Positions 1-8,767 are shown, numbered from the stretch's first letter. The stretch is 64,000 bases of DNA from Planctomycetota bacterium (GCA_021413865.1 JAIOPN010000062.1:124001-188000), one strand, 5' to 3'. Made by a program: numbers and translations. The notes: generated from the letters alone by a model not told the origin.

Positions 1-831
1 TCGCAAGAAAAGCCCGACGCCGACCGCCTCGCCCGCCACGGGGCCGATCGTGTCATCCATGTCGCCGCCGAGCACGCGTCGAACCCGGCGGTATTGCCGG
101 TGCTCTCCACGTTCTTCGATTCACACCGCCCCTGGCTCGTGATCGCCCCTGCGGACTGCCACGGCCGTGAGCTGGCGGCGCGGCTGGCGGCACGGAAAGA
201 GTGGCGTCTGTTTTCGCCGGTGCTGATGGTGCAGGCACGCGGGAGGGAGTTCGACATCACGGCCGTGGACCGGACGGAGAAGCTCTGCCGCCGTGAGCGC
301 ATCCCCGTGGGCGAGCCGGCCGTGGTGACGATGCGTGACGGCGTGGGCGAACCCGTGCCTGCCGCCGAACGACACGGAGATTTTTCGACCATCACGGTTG
401 CCCATGACGCCGCTTCTGAGCGCGTCGTTGTGGAACGCACCATCCCCGCCGACCCGGCAACGGTGGACATCCGCTTCGCCCCCAAGCTCGTCGCCGGCGG
501 GCGCGGCCTGGGCAACAAAGAAGGATTCGATGCATTGCGTAAATTCGCCGATCGCCTGGGCGCCGGCGTGGCGGCGAGCCGGGTCGCGGTGGACATGGGC
601 TGGATCGAGCACGCCCGCCAGGTCGGCCAGACCGGCCACACCGTCAAGCCCGAGCTCTACATCGCCTGCGGCATCAGCGGCGCGTCGCACCACCTCGAGG
701 GCATGAGCGGCGCGACGCACATCATCGCCATCAACACCGACCCGCAAGCCCCGATCTTCCGCAAGGCGCACCTGGGCCTGATCGCGGACCTCTACGCCGT
801 GCTGCGGCACGCCGGGGAGGGCCTGGAGTGA
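1..831 (+). CDS. etfA: Electron transfer flavoprotein alpha subunit, 5' end missing
   Basis: The reading frame is open from the first base, so the gene starts outside the window; 276 residues are visible. The last 110 residues carry the FAD-binding domain of ETF alpha: GGRGLG near residue 164, an SRVAVD segment, the QVGQTGHTVKPELYIACGIS block and a closing AINTDPQAPIF block. In the family, ETF alpha/beta heterodimers bind FAD and carry electrons from acyl-CoA or N-methyl dehydrogenases to a membrane ETF:quinone oxidoreductase. The next gene encodes such an oxidoreductase and starts with a GTG that overlaps this TGA, so the two are probably translationally coupled. The N-terminal domain is too incomplete to judge the partner type. 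Confidence 0.93.
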   Translation, partial: SQEKPDADRLARHGADRVIHVAAEHASNPAVLPVLSTFFDSHRPWLVIAPADCHGRELAARLAARKEWRLFSPVLMVQARGREFDITAVDRTEKLCRRERIPVGEPAVVTMRDGVGEPVPAAERHGDFSTITVAHDAASERVVVERTIPADPATVDIRFAPKLVAGGRGLGNKEGFDALRKFADRLGAGVAASRVAVDMGWIEHARQVGQTGHTVKPELYIACGISGASHHLEGMSGATHIIAINTDPQAPIFRKAHLGLIADLYAVLRHAGEGLE

Positions 832-2846
832 GATCGCTCGGCGACCCGAACGTGACGCGTGAGATTTTCGGCAACGTGCCGGCGGCGCTCCAATACGCCT
901 TCTATTTCACCGCCACCCTCGCCTGCGGCTGGGCGGTGCTCATCTTCCTGCGCCGTGGCATGACGTGGCGGAGCGCCACGGGGGACGCCCGCGCCCACGA
1001 CCCGCGGCGGACGCGCCTCCAGAAATTATTTTCTGTTGTCGGCTACCTCACCTTCCACCGCGAGCTGCGCCGCGATCCCTTTGCCGGCACGGCCCACATG
1101 CTCATGTTCCACGGCTTCTTCATCCTCTTCATCGGCACCTGCCTCGTCGCCGCCGAAGAGTACGGCTCGAAACTCACGGGCCTCCATCCCCTCTTTTTCT
1201 ACGGTCGGTTCTACCTGATCTCGTCCCTCGTCATCGACCTGGGCGGCGTCGCGTTCCTCGTCGGCACCGGTATGTTCATCCAACGCCGGCTCTCGGCGGG
1301 ACCGACGCGCATCCTCCGGGCGTGGTGGGTGGCGGCGCTGTCGCTCCTGCTCGCGGCGATCGGCCTGAGTGGGTTCCTCCTCGAAGGGGCCCGCATCGCG
1401 CGCGACATGCCGGGCTATGAGAAGTGGAGCGTCGTCGGGTACGGCGTTGCGGTGGCGATGCGCGGCGCGGGGCTGAGCGGCGAGGCGACGCTGCCGTGGC
1501 ACCGGGCGCTCTGGGCGACACACGCGGCGTTTTGCGTCGTATTTTTCGCGCTGCTCCCTTGGGGGTCTTTCAGCCATGCGGTGTACGGGGCCGCGAGCTG
1601 GGCGAACCGCACGCTGCGTGCCCCCGGCCGGCTGCGCACACCGGTCATCGGGCAGGCGTCGCCCGGCGCGGCGGCGTGGAGCGACATGGGCTGGACCGAT
1701 CTATTGCAGGCCGACGCCTGCACGACGTGTGGCCGGTGCAACGCCGTCTGCCCCGCAGCGGCGGCGGACAAGCCGCTGCGGCCGCGCGAGGTGGTGCTCG
1801 GGCTGCGCGCGGCGATGGATGCCCAAAGCCCAGGCATGGCCATGCCTGGGCTTTCCGCCCTCATCCCCGACGACGTGATCTGGTCCTGCACCACCTGCGG
1901 GGCGTGCAATACGGCGTGCCCGGTGGGCATCGAAGTGTTCGACAAGATCGTCGAGTTGCGCCGCGGGCGTGTGGAAGAGGGCCGTGTGCCCGAGGCCGCC
2001 GAGCGCGTCTTCGACTCCACCGCGTCGCGCTTCAACCCGTTTGGCAAGCCCAACAGCGACCGCATGCTCTGGGCGACCGGCCTGGACGCGCCTGTCGCCG
2101 GGGAAAACGAGCCCGTCGAGTTCCTCTACTGGGTCGGCTGTGCGGGGAGCTTCGACCCCGACGGCCAGGGTGTCGCACAATCGATGGTCAAAATCCTCAA
2201 CCACTTGGGCGTGCCGTACCGCGTGCTGGGCAAGCGTGAGCGCTGCACCGGCGACCCCGTCCGCCGGATGGGCGAGGAGGGGATGTTCCAGGAACTGGCG
2301 CGGGGCAACATCAACCAATTGAAATCGCACGGCGTCCGTCGCGTGCTCGTGCACTGCCCGCACTGCTTCAACACCTTCAAAAACGAGTACCCGCTGTTCG
2401 GTGGAACATTTGAGGTCGAGCACCACAGCGTGTTCCTGCAACGCATGATCGGCGAGGGACGGCTGAAGCTAACACGAGGTAACGGAAGCTCGGTCACGTT
2501 CCACGACCCGTGCTACCTGGGGCGGATCAACGGCGAGGTCGCCCCGCCGCGCGCGGTGCTCCACGCCCTGCCGCAGTTGCGCGTCGTGGAGATGCCCCGC
2601 AGCGGAAAAGACTCGTTCTGCTGCGGCGCGGGCGGCGGATCGATGTGGCTGGATGTGAAGGGTGCGCAGCGCGTCGAGTCCATCCGTGCGAAGGAGGCGG
2701 CGGAGACCGGCGCGGCCACCGTCGCGACGGGCTGCCCGTTTTGCAAGGGGATGATCAAGGCGGGGCAGCAATCACTGGCAAGCGGGGCTGTAAAGCAAGA
2801 CGTGAAGGACCTGGCGGAACTGATCGTCGATGCGGAGGGTTTATAG
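828..2846 (+). CDS. etfD: Membrane-bound FeS ETF:(methyl)menaquinone oxidoreductase, EtfD/EMO type
   Basis: This 672-residue protein has several hydrophobic segments in residues 10-250 (nitrate-reductase-gamma-like membrane domain), then two ferredoxin-type 4Fe-4S motifs starting at C298 (CTTCGRCNAVCP) and C354 (CTTCGACNTACPVG). Two CCG (HdrB-like) domains follow, roughly residues 430-530 and 555-665. The second CCG domain has an intact CCGAGGG; the first has a single Cys in RCTGDP. This architecture is that of the family described as EMO or EtfD, which passes electrons from reduced ETF to menaquinone in the membrane. GTG start, four-base overlap with etfA. A perfect 30-base palindrome lies inside the gene (residues about 333-343) between the two ferredoxin motifs. 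Confidence 0.88.
   Translation: MRSLGDPNVTREIFGNVPAALQYAFYFTATLACGWAVLIFLRRGMTWRSATGDARAHDPRRTRLQKLFSVVGYLTFHRELRRDPFAGTAHMLMFHGFFILFIGTCLVAAEEYGSKLTGLHPLFFYGRFYLISSLVIDLGGVAFLVGTGMFIQRRLSAGPTRILRAWWVAALSLLLAAIGLSGFLLEGARIARDMPGYEKWSVVGYGVAVAMRGAGLSGEATLPWHRALWATHAAFCVVFFALLPWGSFSHAVYGAASWANRTLRAPGRLRTPVIGQASPGAAAWSDMGWTDLLQADACTTCGRCNAVCPAAAADKPLRPREVVLGLRAAMDAQSPGMAMPGLSALIPDDVIWSCTTCGACNTACPVGIEVFDKIVELRRGRVEEGRVPEAAERVFDSTASRFNPFGKPNSDRMLWATGLDAPVAGENEPVEFLYWVGCAGSFDPDGQGVAQSMVKILNHLGVPYRVLGKRERCTGDPVRRMGEEGMFQELARGNINQLKSHGVRRVLVHCPHCFNTFKNEYPLFGGTFEVEHHSVFLQRMIGEGRLKLTRGNGSSVTFHDPCYLGRINGEVAPPRAVLHALPQLRVVEMPRSGKDSFCCGAGGGSMWLDVKGAQRVESIRAKEAAETGAATVATGCPFCKGMIKAGQQSLASGAVKQDVKDLAELIVDAEGL
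1825..1854. repeat. Perfect 30-bp palindrome inside etfD
   Basis: The arm aaagcccaggcatgg is followed directly by its exact reverse complement ccatgcctgggcttt, with no spacer. It is read in frame as part of etfD (SPGMAMPGL) between two ferredoxin motifs. A 15-bp zero-loop palindrome is very unlikely by chance in coding sequence, and may be a small inserted element. Confidence 0.85.
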
Positions 2847-2850
2847 AAGA

Positions 2851-3879
2851 ATGGCTTGGAGCGTGACGGTCATCGTGGGCAGCGTGGCGTGCGTCGGGGA
2901 TGATGCGCCCCGGGTGCTGCCAGGCTCCGACCGCGCGGCTGCGGCCGTAGCGAAACAGATGGCACGTGGGCCGTTTCACGCGGCGGCGCGGGGCGGGGAC
3001 GTCGAGGCGATGCGCTACGCGCTGGCCTCGGGGGCACGCTCCGTCGGCCTGCTCGACGCGGACACCCACACCGATTTCGACATCGCCCTGATCGGCTCGG
3101 GCGGGTGCGGGGAGCTCGGCGACACACTCCCGGCGACGCTGGCGGAAACACGTGGCGCGGCGCTGGTGTTCGAGGTGCTGGCGGCCGAAATTACGGGCGA
3201 AGCCCTGCGCGTGACGCGCGACCTGGGGCGCGGAGCCAGGGAGGTTCTGCGGGTCACGCCTCCGGCGGTGCTGGTGATGAGCGGGGATGCTCCGCGCGGT
3301 GGTTATGTGTCGCGGCACCGGTTGCGGTCGATCAATCTCTCCCTCATGCCCCCGCCGCTCGCGCTCAGCGACGAGGCCGCACCGACCGATTGGGAACACG
3401 TACGGCCACGCACGCGCACCACCGACCTGGCCGCGCGGACCGGCGGCCCGGCGACGGCCCGGATGCAGAACGTCTTCGGCATCACCGAATCGATCGCCGC
3501 ACCCGCCGAATCCTCCAACCTCATCACCGCCGACGCCGCGACGTGCGCCCGCCACCTGCTGCGCTACCTCGCCCATCACGGGTTCATCACGCGGAAGATG
3601 GAACCCGTCACCGACGCACCGGAACCGGCGGCGCAGAGCACGACGAACCTCGCCACAACGCCGACACGCGCCGCATCGGGCTTGTCGCTGACACACCGTC
3701 TCGCCCGCTCGCCACGCCCCGTCGATCAACCCGTCACCGGTATCACGCGCCGCCCCCGCCCCGCCTCAACATCAGCGCAACTCCCGGCCGCCTCCCACAA
3801 CCGTCTGCGCGGCCCGCGGCCCGTCGGCGTCGCCTCACCGCCCCGCCTGCGCGGGCCGTTCCCGTTCCCCAACCCCTGA
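2851..3879 (+). CDS. Divergent ETF beta-like protein with a disordered C-terminal tail
   Basis: 342 residues from the ATG four bases after the etfD stop, preceded by agaag. Residues 20-250 follow the ETF beta layout: a block like AMRYALASGARSVGLLDAD, a central segment with DIALIGSGG, then PPAVLVMSG and a closing block TCARHLLRYLAHHGFI. Sequence identity to standard ETF beta looks low. The last 90 or so residues are rich in Pro, Arg, Ala and Thr and look disordered, unlike normal ETF beta (about 250 residues). Placed after etfA and etfD it could be the beta partner of this ETF, or a paralogue if a standard etfB lies upstream of the window. A nearby in-frame ATG at 2830 inside etfD is less likely. 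Confidence 0.66.
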   Translation: MAWSVTVIVGSVACVGDDAPRVLPGSDRAAAAVAKQMARGPFHAAARGGDVEAMRYALASGARSVGLLDADTHTDFDIALIGSGGCGELGDTLPATLAETRGAALVFEVLAAEITGEALRVTRDLGRGAREVLRVTPPAVLVMSGDAPRGGYVSRHRLRSINLSLMPPPLALSDEAAPTDWEHVRPRTRTTDLAARTGGPATARMQNVFGITESIAAPAESSNLITADAATCARHLLRYLAHHGFITRKMEPVTDAPEPAAQSTTNLATTPTRAASGLSLTHRLARSPRPVDQPVTGITRRPRPASTSAQLPAASHNRLRGPRPVGVASPPRLRGPFPFPNP

Positions 3880-3906
3880 CTCAAACACCGCACGATCGGA
3901 GCCACC

Positions 3907-5880
3907 ATGGCCGAGTTTCAATACCTGTTCACGCCTCTGAAGATCGGTCACGTCACGGTGAAGAACCGCATCTCCTGCAGCGCCCACGCCGATGCGCTGG
4001 CGTTCGATGGCATGCCCGCCGACCGCGAGCGACGCTACTACGAGGAAAAGGCCCGCGGCGGCGTCGGCTTCATGATGTGCTTCGGCTCGGCGAGCGTGCA
4101 CCCCACCAGCACCGCCCGCGACTGGAACGGCGTCGAGCTCTTCGACGACCGCGTCATCCCCTTCCTCAAGAAATTCAGCGACACCATGCACGGCTACAAG
4201 GTTCCTGTCTGCGCCCAGATCACCCACCGCGGCCGGCGCGGGCGGAGCATCGACTTGTGGAACCGGCAGTACGGCCCGAGCGACACACGCGAGCCCAACC
4301 ACCGCGAAAACCCCCATCCGCTCGAGCCCCACATGATCGACGAGCTGGTCAACTCCTTCGCCGCCGCGGCGGGACGGCTCAAGGAGGGCGGGTTCGACGG
4401 CTGCGAGGTCATGGCCAGCCACTGCCACCTCATCGACCAGTTCTGGACGCTCAACGTGAACAAGCGGAGCGACGCCTACGGGGCGCAGAGCATCGAATCG
4501 CGCCTGAAGTTCGGCGTGCGCATCATCGAGGCTGTGCGTGAAAAGGTCGGGCGTGACTTCATCGTCGGCATCCGCGTGACGGGCGACGACTTCACCGAAC
4601 GCGGGCTGGACAACGCGCAGATGCAGGAGATCTGCGGGAAACTGAACGACCTGAAGATGCTCGACTATTTCAACGTGATCGGCGGGACGGCCGAGACGTT
4701 CGTCGGGGAGGCGGCGGCGGTACCGAACATGTCGTTCAAGCTCGGGTGCTACACCTACTTGGCGGCGAGCATCCGCAAGGTGGTGGACGTGCCGGTGATC
4801 GCGTTCGGTCGGATCGTGGACCCGGTGCAGGCGGACAAGATTCTGGCCAACGGCGAGGCGGACATGGTGATCATGAACCGCGCCCTGATCGCCGACCCGC
4901 ACCTGCCCAACAAGGCGCAGGCGGGGAAGCTCGACGACATCCGCCAGTGCATGGGCTACAACGAGGGATGCATCGACCGCATCTACACGGGGCGCGGCGT
5001 GACGTGCGTGCAGAACCCGGTGGTCGGCCGCGAGGAGAAGTGGGCGGAGCTGACGGTCGCGGGCGGAAAAAAGAAGATCGTCGTGGTGGGCGGCGGGCCG
5101 GCGGGTTTGGAAGCGGCGCGGGTCTGCGCCACGCGCGGGCATAAGGTCGTGCTGTTCGAGAAATCGGGCGAACTCGGCGGGCAGACGCTCATCGCCAAGC
5201 GTGCCCCGGGACGGCAGGATTACGATGGCGCGACGCGCTGGTCGGGGCTGCAGTGCCAGAAATTGGGCGTGGACATCCGGCTGAACACCGGGGCGACGCC
5301 CGAGGCGATCCTCGCCGAGTCGCCGGACCACGTGTTCATCGCCACCGGCGCGACGGCCCGGCCGCACGGGCTGGAGGGGGCGGAGAAGCACGTCGTCGTC
5401 TCCGCGTGGGACGTTTTGATGGGCGGGTACGACGGCCTAGACAAGCTCGGCAAGACCGTGCTGGTGATCGACGAGGAGTACGGCCACCAGGGACCGACCA
5501 CCGCCGAGTACCTGCTCGACCGCGGGCGCGAGGTGGACCTGGTCACGAGCCAGGAGGTGATCGGGAACTTCCTGGGGGCGACGACGCGGCCGCCGCTCCT
5601 CACGCGGCTGTTCAAGAAAGGCGCCCAGTTGTTTAACCACCTCAAGGCGGAGTCGCTGCGCGACGGGCACTGCCTTGCGCGGAACGAGTGGTCGAGCGAG
5701 TTGCAGCAGGTCGGGCCTTACGACGGGTTCGTGTACGCCTACGGCGGCATCCGCGTGGACACGCTGACCGAACCGTTGAAGGCGCGCGGCGTGTCGGTGC
5801 AGGCGGTGGGCGACGCGTTCAGCCCGCGTTCGCTGCAGCACGCGATTCTCGAGGGGCATCAGTACGCGCGAGAAATCTAA
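3907..5880 (+). CDS. Two-domain flavin/FeS oxidoreductase of the TMADH / dimethylglycine-stachydrine demethylase group
   Basis: 657 residues. The N-terminal half is an old-yellow-enzyme barrel (FMN): LFTPLKIGHVTVKNRI at the start, QITHRGRRGRS, GFDGCEVMASHCHLIDQF and NGEADMVIMNRALIADP. A cysteine motif follows (CMGYNEGC, then C twelve residues on), then a Rossmann domain starting KIVVVGGGPAGLEAAR for FAD/NAD(P). Enoate reductases and trimethylamine dehydrogenase share this plan; the DRIY after the cluster cysteines resembles the DgcA/StcD branch that demethylates N-methyl compounds. TMADH-type enzymes pass electrons to ETF, which fits the etf genes just upstream. The second cluster cysteine position holds Tyr. 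Substrate cannot be read from the sequence; an ordinary 2,4-dienoyl-CoA reductase role is the main alternative. Confidence 0.82.
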   Translation: MAEFQYLFTPLKIGHVTVKNRISCSAHADALAFDGMPADRERRYYEEKARGGVGFMMCFGSASVHPTSTARDWNGVELFDDRVIPFLKKFSDTMHGYKVPVCAQITHRGRRGRSIDLWNRQYGPSDTREPNHRENPHPLEPHMIDELVNSFAAAAGRLKEGGFDGCEVMASHCHLIDQFWTLNVNKRSDAYGAQSIESRLKFGVRIIEAVREKVGRDFIVGIRVTGDDFTERGLDNAQMQEICGKLNDLKMLDYFNVIGGTAETFVGEAAAVPNMSFKLGCYTYLAASIRKVVDVPVIAFGRIVDPVQADKILANGEADMVIMNRALIADPHLPNKAQAGKLDDIRQCMGYNEGCIDRIYTGRGVTCVQNPVVGREEKWAELTVAGGKKKIVVVGGGPAGLEAARVCATRGHKVVLFEKSGELGGQTLIAKRAPGRQDYDGATRWSGLQCQKLGVDIRLNTGATPEAILAESPDHVFIATGATARPHGLEGAEKHVVVSAWDVLMGGYDGLDKLGKTVLVIDEEYGHQGPTTAEYLLDRGREVDLVTSQEVIGNFLGATTRPPLLTRLFKKGAQLFNHLKAESLRDGHCLARNEWSSELQQVGPYDGFVYAYGGIRVDTLTEPLKARGVSVQAVGDAFSPRSLQHAILEGHQYAREI

Positions 5881-5925
5881 AAGCCGATTTTTGTTACAAC
5901 AACCAACCACTCTGGAAATCCGCTC

Positions 5926-7116
5926 ATGAAAATTACCGCTATCCGCGCCACGCCGGTCAACATCCCGCTCGACGCGCCGTTCTTCTGGTCGGTCGGGCTG
6001 TATCCAGGCACGACAAAGGTGGTCATCGAGGTCGAGACCGATCAGGGATTGATCGGTTTAGGCGAATCGCCCTCGCCCGGGTGCGCGGCCGTCATCAACA
6101 GCGTGCTGGCGCCGGCGCTGATCGGCATGAACGCACTGGACATGGAATCCTGCGAGCGCAAGTGCGTGCAGGAGACGCGTGTGGTGCACAACACCGACGA
6201 CGCCTCGATCCTGAAGAGTTGGGGCGGCGTGGAGATGGCGCTGTGGGACCTGCGCGGCAAGGCGTGGAACCAGCCGCTCTACATGCTGCTGGGCGGGCCA
6301 GCGCGGAAGGAGATCAAGTTCACGGAGTACTTCTGCTTCCGGCCGAAGGTGGGCAGGGCGGGCGGGGAGATGACGCCCAGGGCGATCGCGGACTACTGCC
6401 GAAAGATGCGGGAGAAGCACGGGGCGACCTATTTCGAGGGCAAGCTCTGCATGGGCGACCCGCGGCAGGAGATCGAGGCGGTAAAGCTGATCCGCAGGGC
6501 GATCGGCGACGACGCGATGCTGCGGCTGGACGCGAACATGGGCTGGTCGGTGCCGACGGCCAAGCGCATCCTGAACGAGATCGAGCAATACAACATCCGT
6601 AATTACGAGGACCCGGTGGCGACGTTCGAGGAGATGGCGAAGCTGCGGCAGCACAGCGCGGTGCCCTTCTCGACGCACACGCCGGACCTGCGGCAGGCGG
6701 TGCGATTAGGTGTGCCGGATTACTTCGTGCTGAACCTCACGGTGCTGGGCGGCATCCGCCGAACGAGCGAGTTCGTGGCGGCGTGCAAGGCGTTCGACGT
6801 GGGGTTCTGGTGCTACAGCGGCGAGACGGGGATCGGCAACGCGGCGTACCTGCACTTCGTCGCCGCGCACCAGTGGATCACCGAGCCGAGCCAGTCGATC
6901 TTCCGCTGGCAGTGCGATGACGTGATCCGTGACGGGAATTACAAGCCCAAGAACAACGTGCTCCGCGTCCTCGAGGGGCCGGGGTTGGGCGTGACGCTGG
7001 ACCCCAAGGGGTTCAGGCGCTGCGCCGACCGTTACAAGAAGGACGGCCCGCTCTACCAGTACCGCGACCCCTACGCCCCGACGCGCGGCGAGTTGCGCCG
7101 GCTGCCGCTGGACTAA
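5926..7116 (+). CDS. Enolase-superfamily (mandelate racemase/muconate lactonizing) protein with atypical active site
   Basis: 396 residues. An N-terminal capping domain (residues 1-130) is followed by a barrel with metal-ligand strands LRLDANMGW and NYEDPV. It is closest in layout to glucarate-dehydratase-like members: the lysine strand reads YFEGKLCMG where that group has FKLK, so the first Lys of KxK is Glu. The third ligand strand reads PFSTHTP where the group has ATN, and the general-base His region reads CYSGETGIGN. These alignments are by eye. The protein may catalyse a different reaction from characterised members, or be a lactonase, epimerase or dehydratase with shifted residues. It sits between the demethylase-like gene and a dioxygenase, 45 bases after the former. 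Confidence 0.85.
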   Translation: MKITAIRATPVNIPLDAPFFWSVGLYPGTTKVVIEVETDQGLIGLGESPSPGCAAVINSVLAPALIGMNALDMESCERKCVQETRVVHNTDDASILKSWGGVEMALWDLRGKAWNQPLYMLLGGPARKEIKFTEYFCFRPKVGRAGGEMTPRAIADYCRKMREKHGATYFEGKLCMGDPRQEIEAVKLIRRAIGDDAMLRLDANMGWSVPTAKRILNEIEQYNIRNYEDPVATFEEMAKLRQHSAVPFSTHTPDLRQAVRLGVPDYFVLNLTVLGGIRRTSEFVAACKAFDVGFWCYSGETGIGNAAYLHFVAAHQWITEPSQSIFRWQCDDVIRDGNYKPKNNVLRVLEGPGLGVTLDPKGFRRCADRYKKDGPLYQYRDPYAPTRGELRRLPLD

Positions 7117-7130
7117 GGAATCAACCGACC

Positions 7131-7907
7131 ATGCTGACGGGTTTCCCCGAGCTTGCCCTCGACCTGACGTTCCGCCCGGTGGCGAACGATCACCCCGTGC
7201 ACTTCACGCGTGCGCAGATCGACGCCTACAACCGCGCGGGGTACGTCACGGGCATCCCCCTGTTCGATGGGTCTCGGCTGGCGGGAATTCAGGAGTTTTT
7301 CGCGCGATCGAAGGAGCGGCTGACGCCGACGGGGCCGGTGTTCGAGGCGTTCCACCACGAAGTGCCCGATCTGTACGACGTGGTGACCGACGCGCGGCTG
7401 ACGGATCACCTCGTGGACCTGCTCGGGCCGGACGTGGTGTGCCACACCAGCCAGTTCATCCGCAAGGAGCCCGGCGAGATGTTTGACGTGCGGTGGCACC
7501 AGGACTCGTCGTACAACCCGATGGATGCGCGGTGCGTGGTGGTCTGGATCGCCATCGAGGACGCCGACGTGGAGAACGGCTGCATGTGGTTCATCCCGGG
7601 CTCGCACACGCTGGGCCAACTGGATTTCGACGAGAAGGACGGCCACCGCGTGGCGGAGGCGGAACGGTGCGGCCCGGAGACGCCGATTGAGCTGAAGGCC
7701 GGTCACGCGGTTTTCTTCTCCGACCTGCTGCTGCACCGCTCGCCGGGCAACCGGTCGCCGCTCCGCGCCCGGCCGGGGCTGACGGCGACGTACAACAGCG
7801 CAAGCGTGCGGATGCACCGCGACAAGGGGCGCTGGGCGGTGCTCTGCCGCGGGCGCGACACGGCGGGGTTGTGGAAGCTCCACCCGCGGCCCGGGGGCGC
7901 GGCATGA
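7131..7907 (+). CDS. Phytanoyl-CoA dioxygenase (PhyH) family protein
   Basis: 258 residues, Fe(II)/2-oxoglutarate dioxygenase fold. The metal triad is visible: H123 and D125 in WHQDSSYNP and H202 in LLLHRSPGN, with a following Arg region for 2-oxoglutarate. ENGCMWFIPGSHTLGQ is typical of the family. Members hydroxylate many small molecules, not only phytanoyl-CoA. It lies 14 bases after the enolase-superfamily gene and overlaps the next gene by four bases, so it belongs to the same operon and may act on the same unknown substrate. Confidence 0.88.
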   Translation: MLTGFPELALDLTFRPVANDHPVHFTRAQIDAYNRAGYVTGIPLFDGSRLAGIQEFFARSKERLTPTGPVFEAFHHEVPDLYDVVTDARLTDHLVDLLGPDVVCHTSQFIRKEPGEMFDVRWHQDSSYNPMDARCVVVWIAIEDADVENGCMWFIPGSHTLGQLDFDEKDGHRVAEAERCGPETPIELKAGHAVFFSDLLLHRSPGNRSPLRARPGLTATYNSASVRMHRDKGRWAVLCRGRDTAGLWKLHPRPGGAA

Positions 7908-8701
7908 TCGAGCACGTCGATTCCCTGAACGACCCGCGCGTCGCCCCCTACCGCAACCTGAAAGACCGCGAGCTTGCCTCGGAAGGCGACCGCTTCATCG
8001 CCGAGGGCGAACACCTCGTGCGGCGGCTCCTCGCCAGCGATTTCCCGGTGGAGTCCGTGCTCCTCTCCACGCGCGTAGCGGATGAGATCGCCCCGCTGGT
8101 GCCGAAACAGGCTGCGGTTTACGTAGCGCCGGACGCGGTGATCCACGGTGTCATCGGGTTCCGGTTCCACTCGGGCGTCATGGCGGTCGGGAAACGCAAG
8201 CCCAGCCCGACGATCGACCGCGTCATGCCCAAGGGAGACCGCTCGCTGCTGCTGATCTGCCCCGAGATCATCAACGCGGACAACCTCGGCTCGCTGATGC
8301 GGCTGGCGGCGGGGTTCGGGGTGGACGCGGTCGTGCTGGGTGAGCGGTGCTGCGACCCATTCTGGCGGCGGTGCGTGCGCGTCTCCATGGGGGCGGTCTT
8401 CACCCTGCCGATCGTGCGAAGCGACGACCTGCAGCGCGACCTCACGCACCTGCGCGACCGCTGGGGCGTGGAGCTGATGGCGACCGTTCTGGATGAGACC
8501 GCCGAGCCGCTGGAAATCGTCGCGCGGCCGGCGAGGCTGGGCGTGCTCGTCGGCTCGGAGCCGCAGGGGCTGGACAAAAAATGGATCGACGCCTGTCAGC
8601 GCCGCATCACCATCCCGATGAAGCTGGGGACGGATTCGCTGAACGTCGCGGTGGCGGCGGCGGTGTTCTTGTTCTGGTTTACACGGGGGGAGGCGGGGTA
8701 G
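7904..8701 (+). CDS. SpoU/TrmH-family RNA 2'-O-methyltransferase
   Basis: 265 residues starting at the ATG that overlaps the TGA of the dioxygenase gene (ATGA). An N-terminal substrate-binding domain is followed by the SPOUT knot: ICPEIINADNLGSLMRLAAG (motif 1), a middle GSEPQGL (motif 2) and IPMKLGTDSLNVAVAAA (motif 3), where family members bind S-adenosylmethionine. Likely target is a ribose in tRNA or rRNA. Its link to the catabolic genes upstream is positional only. An upstream in-frame GTG/ATG start at 7871 is possible but would overlap the dioxygenase more deeply. Confidence 0.9.
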   Translation: MIEHVDSLNDPRVAPYRNLKDRELASEGDRFIAEGEHLVRRLLASDFPVESVLLSTRVADEIAPLVPKQAAVYVAPDAVIHGVIGFRFHSGVMAVGKRKPSPTIDRVMPKGDRSLLLICPEIINADNLGSLMRLAAGFGVDAVVLGERCCDPFWRRCVRVSMGAVFTLPIVRSDDLQRDLTHLRDRWGVELMATVLDETAEPLEIVARPARLGVLVGSEPQGLDKKWIDACQRRITIPMKLGTDSLNVAVAAAVFLFWFTRGEAG

Positions 8702-8719
8702 AGATAAGAGAACACCACG

Positions 8720-8751
8720 GCGGCTCGCGGACTCGTCACCGGGCTTGGCGG
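8720..8751. repeat. Interspersed intergenic repeat, copy 1
   Basis: The segment around ctcgcggactcgtcaccggg is nearly identical (about 28 of 32 bases) to one at 14979-15010. Both lie in intergenic gaps at the 3' end of genes. This copy sits between two convergent genes. Confidence 0.6.
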
Positions 8752-8767
8752 AAGCGGGAGAAGAGGG

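Noticed and set aside
121-810. Long open frames on the strand opposite true genes, for example within etfA and the liv operon
   Set aside because: High GC gives long antisense frames. They lack family patterns and ribosome binding sites, while the + strand frames match known families.
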